Source of the DNA: Labilithrix sp.
GTDB taxonomy: Bacteria > Myxococcota_A > Polyangia > Polyangiales > Polyangiaceae
Direction of reading: 5' to 3'
DNA length: 63,040 nt
Assembly (NCBI GenBank): GCA_019637225.1
Contig: JAHBWC010000047.1
Location: 1 to 63,040 of the forward strand
The notes below the pieces were generated by a model. That model worked only from the letters and a program-made list of their open reading frames with translations. It searched no databases and was not told the origin of the DNA. This document shows, in pieces, positions 25,993 to 33,898 of the stretch. The translations under genes and the position numbers were made by a program. The stretch's first letter is position 1. Each line of letters opens with the position of its first letter.

Positions 25993-27156
25993 ATGGGTCC
26001 CCGCCTCGCCCTCCTCTTACTCCTGTTCGCGTGCTCGTGCTCGCACCGCCCGTCCGCCGCGACTGGTACGGATGCGTCACCGCCGAGCCCGGCGATCCTC
26101 GACGGCTCGGCCGATTCCAGCGCCGTGACGTCGCGCTCGGAGCCCTGCCCTTCGGACGGCACCTGCTCCAGCGCGTGTCCTTGCGGTGAGCGCCGGGATT
26201 GCAAGGACGGTCGCTGCGCCAGCGCCGCGGGCTGGAGGATCGAAGAGCTCGCGCTCGGCGGAGCCGTGACGGCGTGCGCCCGCTATGCGAACGGCAAAGT
26301 GCTCTGCGCCGGGACCGAGCCAAACTATCTCGGCCGCGGCGAGAAGCCGGCGAAGAGCTCGCTCGTCCCCGACGAGGTCGTCGCGCTGGACGACGCGAGG
26401 AGGCTCGTCGCCGGCACGCTCCACACCTGCGCCCTCTCGGGCAAGAGCACGGTCTCGTGCTGGGGCCTCGGCGGCAGCGGAGAGACCGGAACGGGCGCGT
26501 TCGGGGTCGAGCCTGTACCGGCCGTCCTCGCGTCGCTCGTGGACGTGACCGCGATCGCGTCGAGGAGCTCGCACACGTGCGCCGTGCGGAAGAGCGGCGC
26601 CGTCGCGTGCTGGGGCTGGAACCTCGGCGGACAGCTCGGCGACGGGACGAGAACGAACCGCGCGACGCCCCTGCCGGTGAAGGGCGTCACCGATGCGAAG
26701 GACGTCGCCGTCGGCCTCTTTCACAGCTGCGCAATCCGTCGCGGCGGGGGCGTCACCTGCTGGGGCCGCGCTGGCGGCGCGAACGGCGTCGCTGCGCCCG
26801 TCGCCGGCGTCGGCGCGGTGGACGAGCTCGTCGCGACCGACCACGACACGTGCGTGCGGACCGGCGGCACCGTCACCTGCTGGGGGGCGAAGCGCGGCAA
26901 GCCGGCACCGCTGCCCGACGTGATGGACGCGACGAGGCTCGCCGCGGGCAACAGCGAGGTGTGCGTCCTCCGCCAGGCCGGCACCGTCACGTGCTTCGAT
27001 CTCGTCGACGACAAGCGCCGCGAGCTGACGCTGGCCGGACGCCCGGTCGACGCGCGCCTCGTCACGATGGGGAGCGATTGGGCATGCTTCGTCGGCAAGG
27101 ACGAGCGCGTACACTGCCCGGGCCATCCGCTGCAGTCCGCGTTCGAGCAGCTGTGA
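25993..27156 (+). CDS. RCC1-repeat lipoprotein
   Basis: 387 aa from ATG 25993. The signal peptide MGPRLALLLLLFACSC has two possible lipobox cysteines. A Ser/Asp linker and a short Cys cluster (CPSDGTCSSACPCGERRDC) are followed by about six RCC1-type repeats: HTCALSGKSTVSCWG, HTCAVRKSGAVACWGWN with QLGDGT, HSCAIRRGGGVTCWGR, and DTCVRTGGTVTCWG. These should form a seven-bladed-type propeller. Such extracellular RCC1 lipoproteins are expanded in Polyangia; the ligand is unknown. The stop codon is 25 nt before the right copy of a 48-bp direct repeat. Confidence 0.85.
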   Translation: MGPRLALLLLLFACSCSHRPSAATGTDASPPSPAILDGSADSSAVTSRSEPCPSDGTCSSACPCGERRDCKDGRCASAAGWRIEELALGGAVTACARYANGKVLCAGTEPNYLGRGEKPAKSSLVPDEVVALDDARRLVAGTLHTCALSGKSTVSCWGLGGSGETGTGAFGVEPVPAVLASLVDVTAIASRSSHTCAVRKSGAVACWGWNLGGQLGDGTRTNRATPLPVKGVTDAKDVAVGLFHSCAIRRGGGVTCWGRAGGANGVAAPVAGVGAVDELVATDHDTCVRTGGTVTCWGAKRGKPAPLPDVMDATRLAAGNSEVCVLRQAGTVTCFDLVDDKRRELTLAGRPVDARLVTMGSDWACFVGKDERVHCPGHPLQSAFEQL

Positions 27157-27181
27157 GCTGGCTTGCCCCTCGCGCGGTCAA

Positions 27182-27229
27182 TGGCCCTCGATGCCGTCGA
27201 CGTGCTGGCCCCGCCCGCCGTCGTTGTGA
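27182..27229 (+). pseudogene. Fragment of the 22795-24459 lipoprotein 3' end (right direct repeat)
   Basis: 48 nt with 45 identities to 24412-24459, ending at the same TGA stop codon. It encodes nothing on its own. It marks either the end of a deleted tandem paralogue or the duplication made when the intervening 2.7 kb arrived. The next 190 nt, up to the Imm21 gene, hold no recognisable gene. Confidence 0.75.
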
Positions 27230-27416
27230 GCCCAATGGCTGCGCGGCGCCGCGCTCCGCGGGAAGGTCGAACGGAATCTCTGCGAAGGGTATTTGCTTAC
27301 CGGCTCGTTCCCACGTGAGCCCAAAGAAGCGCCGAGAAAATGGGGACTCACACCTGGAGGAACGCTCCGAGCATGCTTCCCCGAATGCGATACATCAGGA
27401 AAACGCGGACGAGACG

Positions 27417-27905
27417 CTAAGCACTTACTGCGAAGGCGTGCAGGACGACACCGACGTCCTTCGCATCGTCCCTCACCACGTAGGTGCGGATCATCCGCAC
27501 ACCGAGCGGTGGTCGGAACTCCACTGTCTCGGCGCCCGCAATCTCGGCGGCACTGTCAAGGATCACGTAGGGCTCGTCGAGCAATTGTACGTGAAGAGTC
27601 TCGACAGGCTTACGGCCGTCCAAGTCCACGTGGATTGCGAGCTCGAGGAGTTGATCTGCGGTTGGGGCATACATCCAGCGAACAATCGCCGGGCCGTCCG
27701 CACGTTGAATGACTGCCGTTCGGAACGGCTCGTCGCCGAGCACTATCGCCACACCCCACTTTCGACGGAGTACGCCTAGATAGTCGTCCTCACCGCATGC
27801 GTCCTCGTAGTCGTCACCTGCTACCCCCTTCCACTCGGTCCTCAAGGACCTGGGCAGCAGAACGAGGGGGCCGCCCGAGGATTCGATCCAATTCAAGAGC
27901 GTCAC
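27417..27905 (-). CDS. Imm21-family immunity protein
   Basis: 162 aa from GTG 27905 with GGAGG 6 nt upstream. The family pattern is clear: NWIESSGGPLVLLPRSL at the N-terminus, a WKGVAGDDYEDAC segment, then GVLRRKWGVAIVLGDEPFRT and IVRWMYAP. Imm21 proteins are cytosolic antidotes of polymorphic toxins delivered by RHS, T6SS or contact-dependent systems. No toxin domain lies next to it, so it is an orphan or resistance-type immunity gene. It lies on the same strand as the Imm11-like and DUF2185-like genes of this island. Confidence 0.82.
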   Translation of the reverse strand: MTLLNWIESSGGPLVLLPRSLRTEWKGVAGDDYEDACGEDDYLGVLRRKWGVAIVLGDEPFRTAVIQRADGPAIVRWMYAPTADQLLELAIHVDLDGRKPVETLHVQLLDEPYVILDSAAEIAGAETVEFRPPLGVRMIRTYVVRDDAKDVGVVLHAFAVSA

Positions 27906-28192
27906 CTTCAGCCTCCCCCTCCGCGTCTACACGGAGCTCTCCAATCGTAGCTCTTCATCATCCTCCGCGCGCGGCCGAGCAGGGCGAGCGGGCTGGAACT
28001 CGCGAAGCTCGCATGACCGACGCTCGACGGCGGATATCCGGCAGTCGTGCGGTAGCGCGGTAAAGCCCGATGCTCTTGCCTGAGGAGATCTCGCGTCAGG
28101 CCTGAACGGGCGACGGCCGGCGGCGACGACTGGCCTTCCGTGGCAGCGTCGCGCAGATGCCTTGCAGTCCTCTTGGGTCTCGTCAGTCTCCC

Positions 28193-28471
28193 CTATTGCG
28201 GCTCTCGGATCCATTCGCTGCCTACGGCACCACGGTATGCGATCCAACCCACGGGCAGGTCTGCGACCTCGCTAACGGTCGGATCCATGCTGACAATCTC
28301 TTCCAAGTGAACAACCCGGCCATCTGCCGGCTCATTCGTCGTTCCACACAAGAATTGCCACCCGCCATCATCGGCGTCATGCGCGACCATCACGATCCGC
28401 GCCCCAGCGAGGACGGGCGCAGTCGTGACAACCCCAAGCTGCGGATCCTCGTTGAAAGCAAAATGCACCAT
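28193..28471 (-). CDS. DUF2185/Imm33-like small protein
   Basis: 92 aa; ATG 28471 with AAGGA 7 nt upstream. No signal peptide; acidic. The pattern VAHDADDGGWQFLCGTT, then VVHLEEIVSMDPTVSEVA, then DLPVGWIAYRG matches small cytosolic proteins I associate with the DUF2185 (Imm33-like) group, which occur in immunity clusters. The assignment is tentative. It lies 287 nt upstream of the Imm21 gene on the same strand, with no recognisable gene between. Confidence 0.55.
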   Translation of the reverse strand: MVHFAFNEDPQLGVVTTAPVLAGARIVMVAHDADDGGWQFLCGTTNEPADGRVVHLEEIVSMDPTVSEVADLPVGWIAYRGAVGSEWIREPQ

Positions 28472-28649
28472 TTGCGATCCTTACCAGGCTACAGCTGCGA
28501 CAAACAGACTATCCTCCCGCCGACAACGCTCGGGCGGCATTCAAGCAAGAGTCGCGACGAATAGAGACTGACGGCGGATAGCGCAGTACCACCAACTACA
28601 ACAAGATGGGATCGAACGGGAAGCGGTCCCGCCCCCAGGACGGTGAATC

Positions 28650-29066
28650 GTGAAGAATCTTGCGGATGCGGTTGTTGCGCTGCTGGAGAGTCTGGACCGC
28701 ATTTCGGTCGAGCACGAGGAACTCACGGACACCGATGTGCGGGAGTCAATGCATCTCGCACTCAACTGGTACTTCGTGTGGGGGAAGGACCGGTCGAGAT
28801 TCCCGCGCAGCTTCGGAATGTTCTCTGCGGAGGGAGACCTCCTCGTTGCGAACGCGATCCGGCATTTCCTCGATGCAGTCGAGAAGCTCGGCGAACTCTC
28901 GGGCATCCCTGTCGGCCAAGCGCGACTTGATGTCCTCCAGGCAGAAAGCGCTGTCACGGTAGGGGGCAAGTTCTACGACGAATTCATTGGGTATCGGGAT
29001 ACTCCGCTGCCGGCGGAGCCGCTACCGGAAGACATGTTTGGCGACGGTAGCTACGGAGATGGATAG
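28650..29066 (+). CDS. Small acidic cytosolic protein, unknown
   Basis: 138 aa from GTG 28650 with AGGA 9 nt upstream. Predicted helical: LADAVVALLESLDRISVEHE, then ESMHLALNWYFVWGKDRSRF and ANAIRHFLDAVEKLGELSGI, with an acidic Pro/Gly-rich tail. No Cys and no signal peptide. No family recognised. Its size, acidity and location at the edge of an immunity-gene island make an immunity role possible, but nothing in the sequence shows it. Confidence 0.6.
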   Translation: MKNLADAVVALLESLDRISVEHEELTDTDVRESMHLALNWYFVWGKDRSRFPRSFGMFSAEGDLLVANAIRHFLDAVEKLGELSGIPVGQARLDVLQAESAVTVGGKFYDEFIGYRDTPLPAEPLPEDMFGDGSYGDG

Positions 29067-29211
29067 TGACGCGTGCGGAAGCCGTATGGTGATGCGATGA
29101 GGCAAGCGTCGCTTGCCCGCACCGAGTAGGCGGTCCAGCAGAGCAGGCCGAGATTGAGCAGCACGAAGACCAAGAGCCGCGCGGCCATCAGCCCGGCGAC
29201 GCCGTGGCCGA

Positions 29212-30051
29212 TCAGCGGACGAGCAGGAGGAAGACGGCGGCGCCGAGGAGGATGCGGTACACGCCGAAGGGCACGAGGCCGCGCTTCTTGAGGTAGGCGA
29301 GGAACGCGGCGATGACCGCCCAGGCGACCACGAACGAGACGACGAGCCCGATGACGACGTTGGCGCCGCCGATCTGTCCGAGGACCTCGCGCGATTTGTA
29401 CGCCTCGTAGACCGTCGCCGCGCCGAGCGTCGGGAGACCGAGCAAGAACGAAAACTCGGCGGCGGTCGCGGTCGAGAGGCCCGTGAGCTGGCCGGCGACG
29501 ATCGTGCACATCGAGCGCGACGAGCCCGGCCACATCGAGACGCACTGACCGAGGCCGATGAGGAACGCGCGGCCCGGCGTCACGTGCTCGAGCCCGACGA
29601 GCCCGGGATCGGGCACGCGCTCGCCTGGCGTGGAGGCTGCGCGCTTCGCGCGGGCTGCGCGGACGAGCTCGACGGCGATCATCACGACGCCGCCGACCAC
29701 GAGCGCCGCCGCGACGGGTCCGGGACCGAACAGGAGCGCCTTGATCTTCTTCCGGAGAAGGAGCCCCACGACGGCCGTGGGGGCGAACCCGAGCACGAGC
29801 GCAAAGAGGAGCGCGAGGCTCGCGCGCTCGCGCCGGAAGAGGCCCGCGGTGCGCTCGACGAGGAGCCTCCGGTAATGGACGACGACCGCGAGGATCGCGC
29901 CGAGCTGGATGACGATGTCGAACGAGTCGACCGCGTCGCCGGTGTGACCGAGCGCGTGGCTCGCGAGGATGAGGTGGCCCGTGGAGGACACCGGGAGGTA
30001 CTCGGTCACGCCTTCGACGAGCCCGAGCAGCGCTGCGATGAGCGGATTCAT
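29212..30051 (-). CDS. uppP: Undecaprenyl-diphosphatase
   Basis: 279 aa integral membrane protein, usual length. It dephosphorylates undecaprenyl pyrophosphate at the membrane, recycling the lipid carrier for peptidoglycan and other polymers. Catalytic motifs are present: EGVTEYLPVSSTGH (residues 13-26) and PGSSRS in the second half, with FSFLLGLPTLGAA after it; about eight hydrophobic helices. It flanks the immunity island on its right and probably marks the return to ordinary chromosomal genes. Confidence 0.95.
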   Translation of the reverse strand: MNPLIAALLGLVEGVTEYLPVSSTGHLILASHALGHTGDAVDSFDIVIQLGAILAVVVHYRRLLVERTAGLFRRERASLALLFALVLGFAPTAVVGLLLRKKIKALLFGPGPVAAALVVGGVVMIAVELVRAARAKRAASTPGERVPDPGLVGLEHVTPGRAFLIGLGQCVSMWPGSSRSMCTIVAGQLTGLSTATAAEFSFLLGLPTLGAATVYEAYKSREVLGQIGGANVVIGLVVSFVVAWAVIAAFLAYLKKRGLVPFGVYRILLGAAVFLLLVR

Positions 30052-30250
30052 CCGACGAGAGCCGTGAGGAGAGTGACGGAGCGCACCACGCGGGGGCGAG
30101 TTCTAGAGCACCGGACGTCGCGCGGCCCGATATTTCGTCGAGCTCGAGCAGCGCGAGGGAGCGCCGACCAACGGAGTGAGTGAGTGCCGACCGCATCCGA
30201 GGCGTTCCGCGTGGGTGCGTTCTCGCCCCGCGACGCTACGATCACAGACC

Positions 30251-31069
30251 ATGGCCGAACGCCGGTGCTCGTTCTGCGGGAAGACCGAAAGCGAGGTCGC
30301 CACGATGATCACCGGAACGGAGGCGAGTATCTGCGATGAATGCGTGGCCCTCTGCACGTCGCTCATCCCCGAGGAAGTCGGTCGTGCACGTCCGGGGTCC
30401 CTGGCTCCCACCGCCGTTCAGATCCTCGTGCGTTTCTCCGACGGAACGATCGGCACATGCCAGCGAGAGAGCGAGTGGAGGCCCTTCGACTACGAGGGGG
30501 TGGGACTCGAATGGTGCGCCGCGTCGGCCCCTCTCGCGAGGTCGACATCGCCGGAACGCGTCGTCGCGCTCCGAAAGCGAGCCCCAGGACGGCGGATCAT
30601 TGGTGCGACTTTTCCGGTCGACAGGACGGTCGGCGAGCTCGAGGCGCACTCGCTCGTGGACGCGCTCGGTGGCACGTCCGCATTGGAGGAGCCGAGCATC
30701 GAGCGATCCCGACCGGAGCCCCACCCGAAGGAAGAGACCTGGCCGTGGAACCTCGTCGCAAACGGCTTCATACGCGATCGCGACCTCACGAACTTTCTCT
30801 CTCAGCAGTATCGGGTGCCGACCATCGACCTCGACGCGTACGACGTGAGTGCCGACATCGTGAAGCTCGTGTCGGTCGAGCTCTGCACGAAGCACCTCGT
30901 GCTGCCGATCTCGCGTGCAGGCAACTCGCTCATCGTCGCAATGGCAGACCCCGCGAACGATGCGGCGACCGAGGCGCTGACGACTGAGACGGGCTGCGAG
31001 ATCGAGCCCGTGATCGCCAGCGACGCAGCGATTCGCGTGGCGATCAAGAAGTACTACGGACCGGGCTAG
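30251..31069 (+). CDS. Fusion of ClpX-type zinc finger and MshEN/T2SSE_N domain
   Basis: 272 aa from ATG 30251. Residues 4-36 match the zf-C4_ClpX dimerisation/substrate-recognition finger: CSFCGKTESEVATMITG, then CDECVALC (Cys6, 9, 28, 31). Residues 55-150 are an unassigned region. Residues about 165-272 resemble the N-terminal domain of GspE/PilB-type ATPases (MshEN): LTNFLSQQYRVPTIDLDAYD, then KHLVLPISRAGNSLIVAMAD and a helix ending AIRVAIKKYYG. No AAA+ ATPase or unfoldase domain is present. The ClpX finger binds adaptors and substrates, and some MshEN domains bind c-di-GMP, though the first RLGxxL half-motif is not conserved here. A scaffold or adaptor role is inferred. Confidence 0.8.
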   Translation: MAERRCSFCGKTESEVATMITGTEASICDECVALCTSLIPEEVGRARPGSLAPTAVQILVRFSDGTIGTCQRESEWRPFDYEGVGLEWCAASAPLARSTSPERVVALRKRAPGRRIIGATFPVDRTVGELEAHSLVDALGGTSALEEPSIERSRPEPHPKEETWPWNLVANGFIRDRDLTNFLSQQYRVPTIDLDAYDVSADIVKLVSVELCTKHLVLPISRAGNSLIVAMADPANDAATEALTTETGCEIEPVIASDAAIRVAIKKYYGPG

Positions 31070-31301
31070 CGCCGATGGCGTTCGGTGAGCGGAGCCGACC
31101 CGAGGTGACGGGGTCTGGAGCCGGGGCCGTTTCCGGAGCCGGGAGCCGGGGGATCCGACGGGGACCAGGACAGGACTCCGCTTCGGGGCGTCATGGAGAA
31201 CGCGCGGCCGGCGCTGCGTCGCTTCACCCTCGTGCGGCGGGCTGCTACGGGAGCGGAGAGCGGCGCGCGAGACGGCGCGGCGCTCTAAAGACGACGTTGC
31301 C

Positions 31302-31823
31302 ATGGCGCTGTTTCCCCCGATCGATGCTGACGTCGACGCCGTGCGCGAGGCGCTCGAGCCGCTCCGCAACGACTTCACGGTCGCGCTCCACGCGGCGGAG
31401 AACGCGTTCGCAGTCGGCGCCGTCATCCGCGTCGCGCACAGCTTCCTCGCCCGCGAGATCGTCCTCATCGGCGACGCGCCGTATTACGAGAAGGCGTCGA
31501 TGGGGATGGAGAAGTACGAGACGATCGTGCGCGTGCCGACGGACGAGGCGTTCCTCGAGCACGTGGGCTCGCGGCCGCTTTGGGCGGTGGAGAAGGACGC
31601 GGCGACCACCAGCGTGACCGCCGTCGAGCGCTTCCCCAAGGATGTCGTGCTGCTCTTCGGGAGCGAGCGCTTCGGGATCCCGCGCGCGTTGCTCGAGCGA
31701 GCGAGCGTCGTGATCGGCATCCCGATCTACGGAGTGAACCACTCGCTGCCGCTCGCCATCGCCGCGGGCATCGTGATGAACGAGTGGGCGAGGCGCCGCT
31801 ACGCGACCGGGACCCTCGTGTGA
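31302..31823 (+). CDS. SpoU/TrmH-family RNA methyltransferase
   Basis: 173 aa, about the length of the catalytic SPOUT domain alone. It transfers a methyl group from SAM to a ribose 2'-OH of tRNA or rRNA; the exact target is unknown. The deep-trefoil-knot motifs are intact: NAFAVGAVIRVAHSF (motif 1), VVLLFGSERFGIP (motif 2) and IPIYGVNHSLPLAIAAGIVMNEW (motif 3). No extra RNA-binding domain is seen. The last codons and stop are repeated in tandem just downstream. Confidence 0.88.
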   Translation: MALFPPIDADVDAVREALEPLRNDFTVALHAAENAFAVGAVIRVAHSFLAREIVLIGDAPYYEKASMGMEKYETIVRVPTDEAFLEHVGSRPLWAVEKDAATTSVTAVERFPKDVVLLFGSERFGIPRALLERASVVIGIPIYGVNHSLPLAIAAGIVMNEWARRRYATGTLV

Positions 31824-31874
31824 TGCGCGCGACGCGCCGCTACGCGACCGGGACCCTCGTGTGAGGCGCGCGAC
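31793..31874 (+). repeat. 41-bp tandem duplication of a gene 3' end
   Basis: Two consecutive 41-bp units (31793-31833 and 31834-31874) repeat the SpoU gene end, including RRYATGTLV and the TGA; they differ at about two positions near the right edge. The second copy is outside the gene. A recent slippage duplication is the simplest reading. Confidence 0.85.
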
Positions 31875-31907
31875 GCGCGGCGGTTCGGCGAGAGCGAACG
31901 GCGAGAG

Positions 31908-31961
31908 TCAGAAGGCGCCGCCGCCCTGGGTGGCGGCGGCGGTGGTGATCGAGTGAAGCAT
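31908..31961 (-). CDS. 17-aa peptide with strong ribosome binding site
   Basis: ATG 31961 has a GGAGG exactly 5 nt upstream and encodes MLHSITTAAATQGGGAF, then stop. An in-frame ATG at 31994 (28 aa) overlaps the stop codon of the upstream lipoprotein gene (TGATG), so translation could also be coupled. A 10-bp perfect hairpin (31917-31941, CCGCCGCC with GGCGGCGG) lies in its 3' half. No family recognised. It may be a real micropeptide, or a leader or 3' regulatory structure. Confidence 0.4.
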   Translation of the reverse strand: MLHSITTAAATQGGGAF

Positions 31962-31993
31962 CGTGTCCTCCGAAGCGATCGAGGAGGCGCCCA

Positions 31994-33364
31994 TCAGGGC
32001 ACCGGGTTCTGCGCGAGGCGACGCGCCTTGTCCATGTCGGCCTGGCCGTCGACGAAGACGACGGTGGCGACGTAGTCGAGCGCGCGGACGCCCGCGGGGA
32101 GCGTCGCGTTCGCGAGGAACGCCGTCGGCGAGTAGTTGCCGACGTTGCCGACGCCCGCGTTGAGCTGCGCGGCAGCGCCCGCGAGCATCTCGGCCGGCGC
32201 GCCCTGCGCCTTGCCGCCGTAGTACTGCGCGAGGCCGTCCATGAGCGGCGCGACCTGCTCGGCGACGGCGCGGTGGCCCGAGGAGAGACCGCTCGCGTTG
32301 CCGGTCGCGAACACCTTGCCGATGAGCGCGGGGCGATCGGCCGCGGGCGCGACGAGGATGTTCTGGAGCGGGCCCTCGGCGAGGCCGATCTGGCCCTGCG
32401 CCGTCGCGACGAGCGGCATCGGCTCGAAGAGCGGGTCGACGCAGGCCGCGCCGTCGGCGCCGGCAGAGCGGATCTCCGCCTCGCTGCAGTTCGAGAGCGC
32501 GAGCATGTGCCACGCGAACTCGGAGCAGTACATCGGGAGCTTCGTCGTCTTGTCCTGCTCGAGGATGATCTGACCGAGCTTCGTGACCGTCTGCTTCGTC
32601 GTGAGGCCGGTCGAGGCGAAGATCGGCGTGAGGTAGTCCTTCTGGAATTTGACCTGGCTGCGCTGGCCGTTGATGCGCCCGACGTTCGACTTGAGCGCGC
32701 CGACCCACTTCTGGAGGCTCGCCTTGCGCTCGGGCGTCATGTTCTTCGGGCGGACGATCTGGAGCGCGTCGGTGCCGCTCTCACGCGCGCCCGAGCTGCT
32801 CACGCCGCCGGCGAAGTGGAGGGTGTTGAACTGGCCGACGTACTCGCCGTCGAGCGGGCTGTCGATGTTGAAGGCCTCGCCGTTCTGCGTGTAGACGAGG
32901 CTCGCGTGCGTGACGCCCATCTGCACGTGCGGGTAGGCCATCGTGCCGGCGAGGTTCGGGCGGAAGCTGAGGGCGATGTCGCCGTCCTCGAGGACGCCGG
33001 CGCGCGCGAGGCGCTTCGCCATGTCGACGCGCGCGACCTTCTTCTTCGCGGGCTCCTGGCCGCCCTGGTTGATGACGATGAGGCGAAGACCGGCGTCGCC
33101 CACCTCGGTCGAGGGGTTCCAGACGGTGGGGTACGGGTACTGCTGGCGGTTCAGAGGCGTCGAGATCGACGACTTCGGCACCGAGAAGTAGAAGGGCACG
33201 TCGACGAGCCGGTCGGGCGACTGGCTCGTCGTGATCGCGTCCTCGCCGACGCTGGCCTCGTCGGCGTCATCGTCGGCCTCCGCCGCGCAGCCCTGGCTGA
33301 GCGCGAACGTGGAAGCAACCGCGAGGAGCATCGAGAGGCGACCGAGGCGAGCGAGAGCGAACAT
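31994..33364 (-). CDS. Lipoprotein with permuted NlpC/P60 (YiiX-like) domain
   Basis: 456 aa. The signal peptide ends in FALSQGC. Residues about 120-300 resemble the circularly permuted papain-like YiiX/YebB group: GVLEDGDIALSF, then THASLVY (catalytic His153), then MYCSEFAWHML (catalytic Cys280). In this permuted fold His precedes Cys. Relatives are thought to be amidases or acyltransferases acting on peptide or lipid substrates. The C-terminal 150 residues are unassigned. Being a lipoprotein, it would act in the periplasm or on the surface. A 17-28 aa peptide follows directly. Confidence 0.7.
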   Translation of the reverse strand: MFALARLGRLSMLLAVASTFALSQGCAAEADDDADEASVGEDAITTSQSPDRLVDVPFYFSVPKSSISTPLNRQQYPYPTVWNPSTEVGDAGLRLIVINQGGQEPAKKKVARVDMAKRLARAGVLEDGDIALSFRPNLAGTMAYPHVQMGVTHASLVYTQNGEAFNIDSPLDGEYVGQFNTLHFAGGVSSSGARESGTDALQIVRPKNMTPERKASLQKWVGALKSNVGRINGQRSQVKFQKDYLTPIFASTGLTTKQTVTKLGQIILEQDKTTKLPMYCSEFAWHMLALSNCSEAEIRSAGADGAACVDPLFEPMPLVATAQGQIGLAEGPLQNILVAPAADRPALIGKVFATGNASGLSSGHRAVAEQVAPLMDGLAQYYGGKAQGAPAEMLAGAAAQLNAGVGNVGNYSPTAFLANATLPAGVRALDYVATVVFVDGQADMDKARRLAQNPVP

Positions 33365-33541
33365 GGGAACCCTTCTTCCGTTGCTGGAGGAGACTTACCT
33401 ACATCAATGCAGCATGTGTGCTCAGGCCGTCGCCTTGTCCAATCATGGACTTACGAGACCAGCTGGGGTGGGGCCCCTCTTCCGCCGAGGGTGGATTGAT
33501 CCAGTGCGAGCGACGTCGGCTCGGATGGCTACAGTGGGCGC

Positions 33542-33799
33542 GTGAGGCGCCCTCTCCTCTTCTCTCTCTCCGCCGCGTTGCTCGCGAGCGTTCCCCTCGG
33601 GGGAGCGGCCTGCGACTCGCGGCCGATCGCACCGATTGACCGGGAGGACGCGCGCGCCGCCCCGCCCGGAACCGACGCGTCCGCGGAGGACGGAGCCGCC
33701 GAGCCGGAGGACGCGAGCGCCGACGCGGAAGGCGCGGGCGAAGCGGACGCAGGAAACGACGCCGAAGCCGCGGGCGACGCGGCCGACGACGCATCCTGA
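33542..33799 (+). CDS. Small Asp/Ala-rich lipoprotein
   Basis: 85 aa from GTG 33542. The signal peptide (LFSLSAALLASVPLGGAAC) has a lipobox. The mature 60 residues are almost entirely Ala, Asp, Glu and Gly (e.g. GAAEPEDASADAEGAGEADA), so disordered and very acidic, like the linkers of larger lipoproteins nearby. It may be a stand-alone acidic surface peptide or the truncated N-terminus of a lost lipoprotein. It is divergent from the YiiX-like gene. Confidence 0.55.
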   Translation: MRRPLLFSLSAALLASVPLGGAACDSRPIAPIDREDARAAPPGTDASAEDGAAEPEDASADAEGAGEADAGNDAEAAGDAADDAS

Positions 33800-33898
33800 G
33801 ACGCGCGCCTCGGGCAGACGACGCGGCGCCAACGACTGGCGATGGTCGCGGCTCGACGCGGCGCGCCCGTCAGGCGGACGCGGACGCGGGCGCGACCG

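Noticed and set aside
27230..27416. Possible transposase-like start MSPKKRRE near 27311
   Set aside because: Only a handful of codons before the frame breaks; no inverted repeats or further transposase similarity.
27906..28192. Possible toxin remnant upstream of the Imm21 gene
   Set aside because: Both strands were read; no frame shows a recognisable toxin motif.
29051..29188. 45-aa minus-strand frame MAARLLVFVLLNLGLLCW... just after uppP
   Set aside because: One hydrophobic helix but no ribosome binding site, and its end runs antisense into the gene at 28650-29066; more likely chance.
31110..31160. Several GGAGCCGG units in a G-rich intergenic stretch
   Set aside because: Irregular spacing and low complexity; no evidence for a repeat array or structured RNA.
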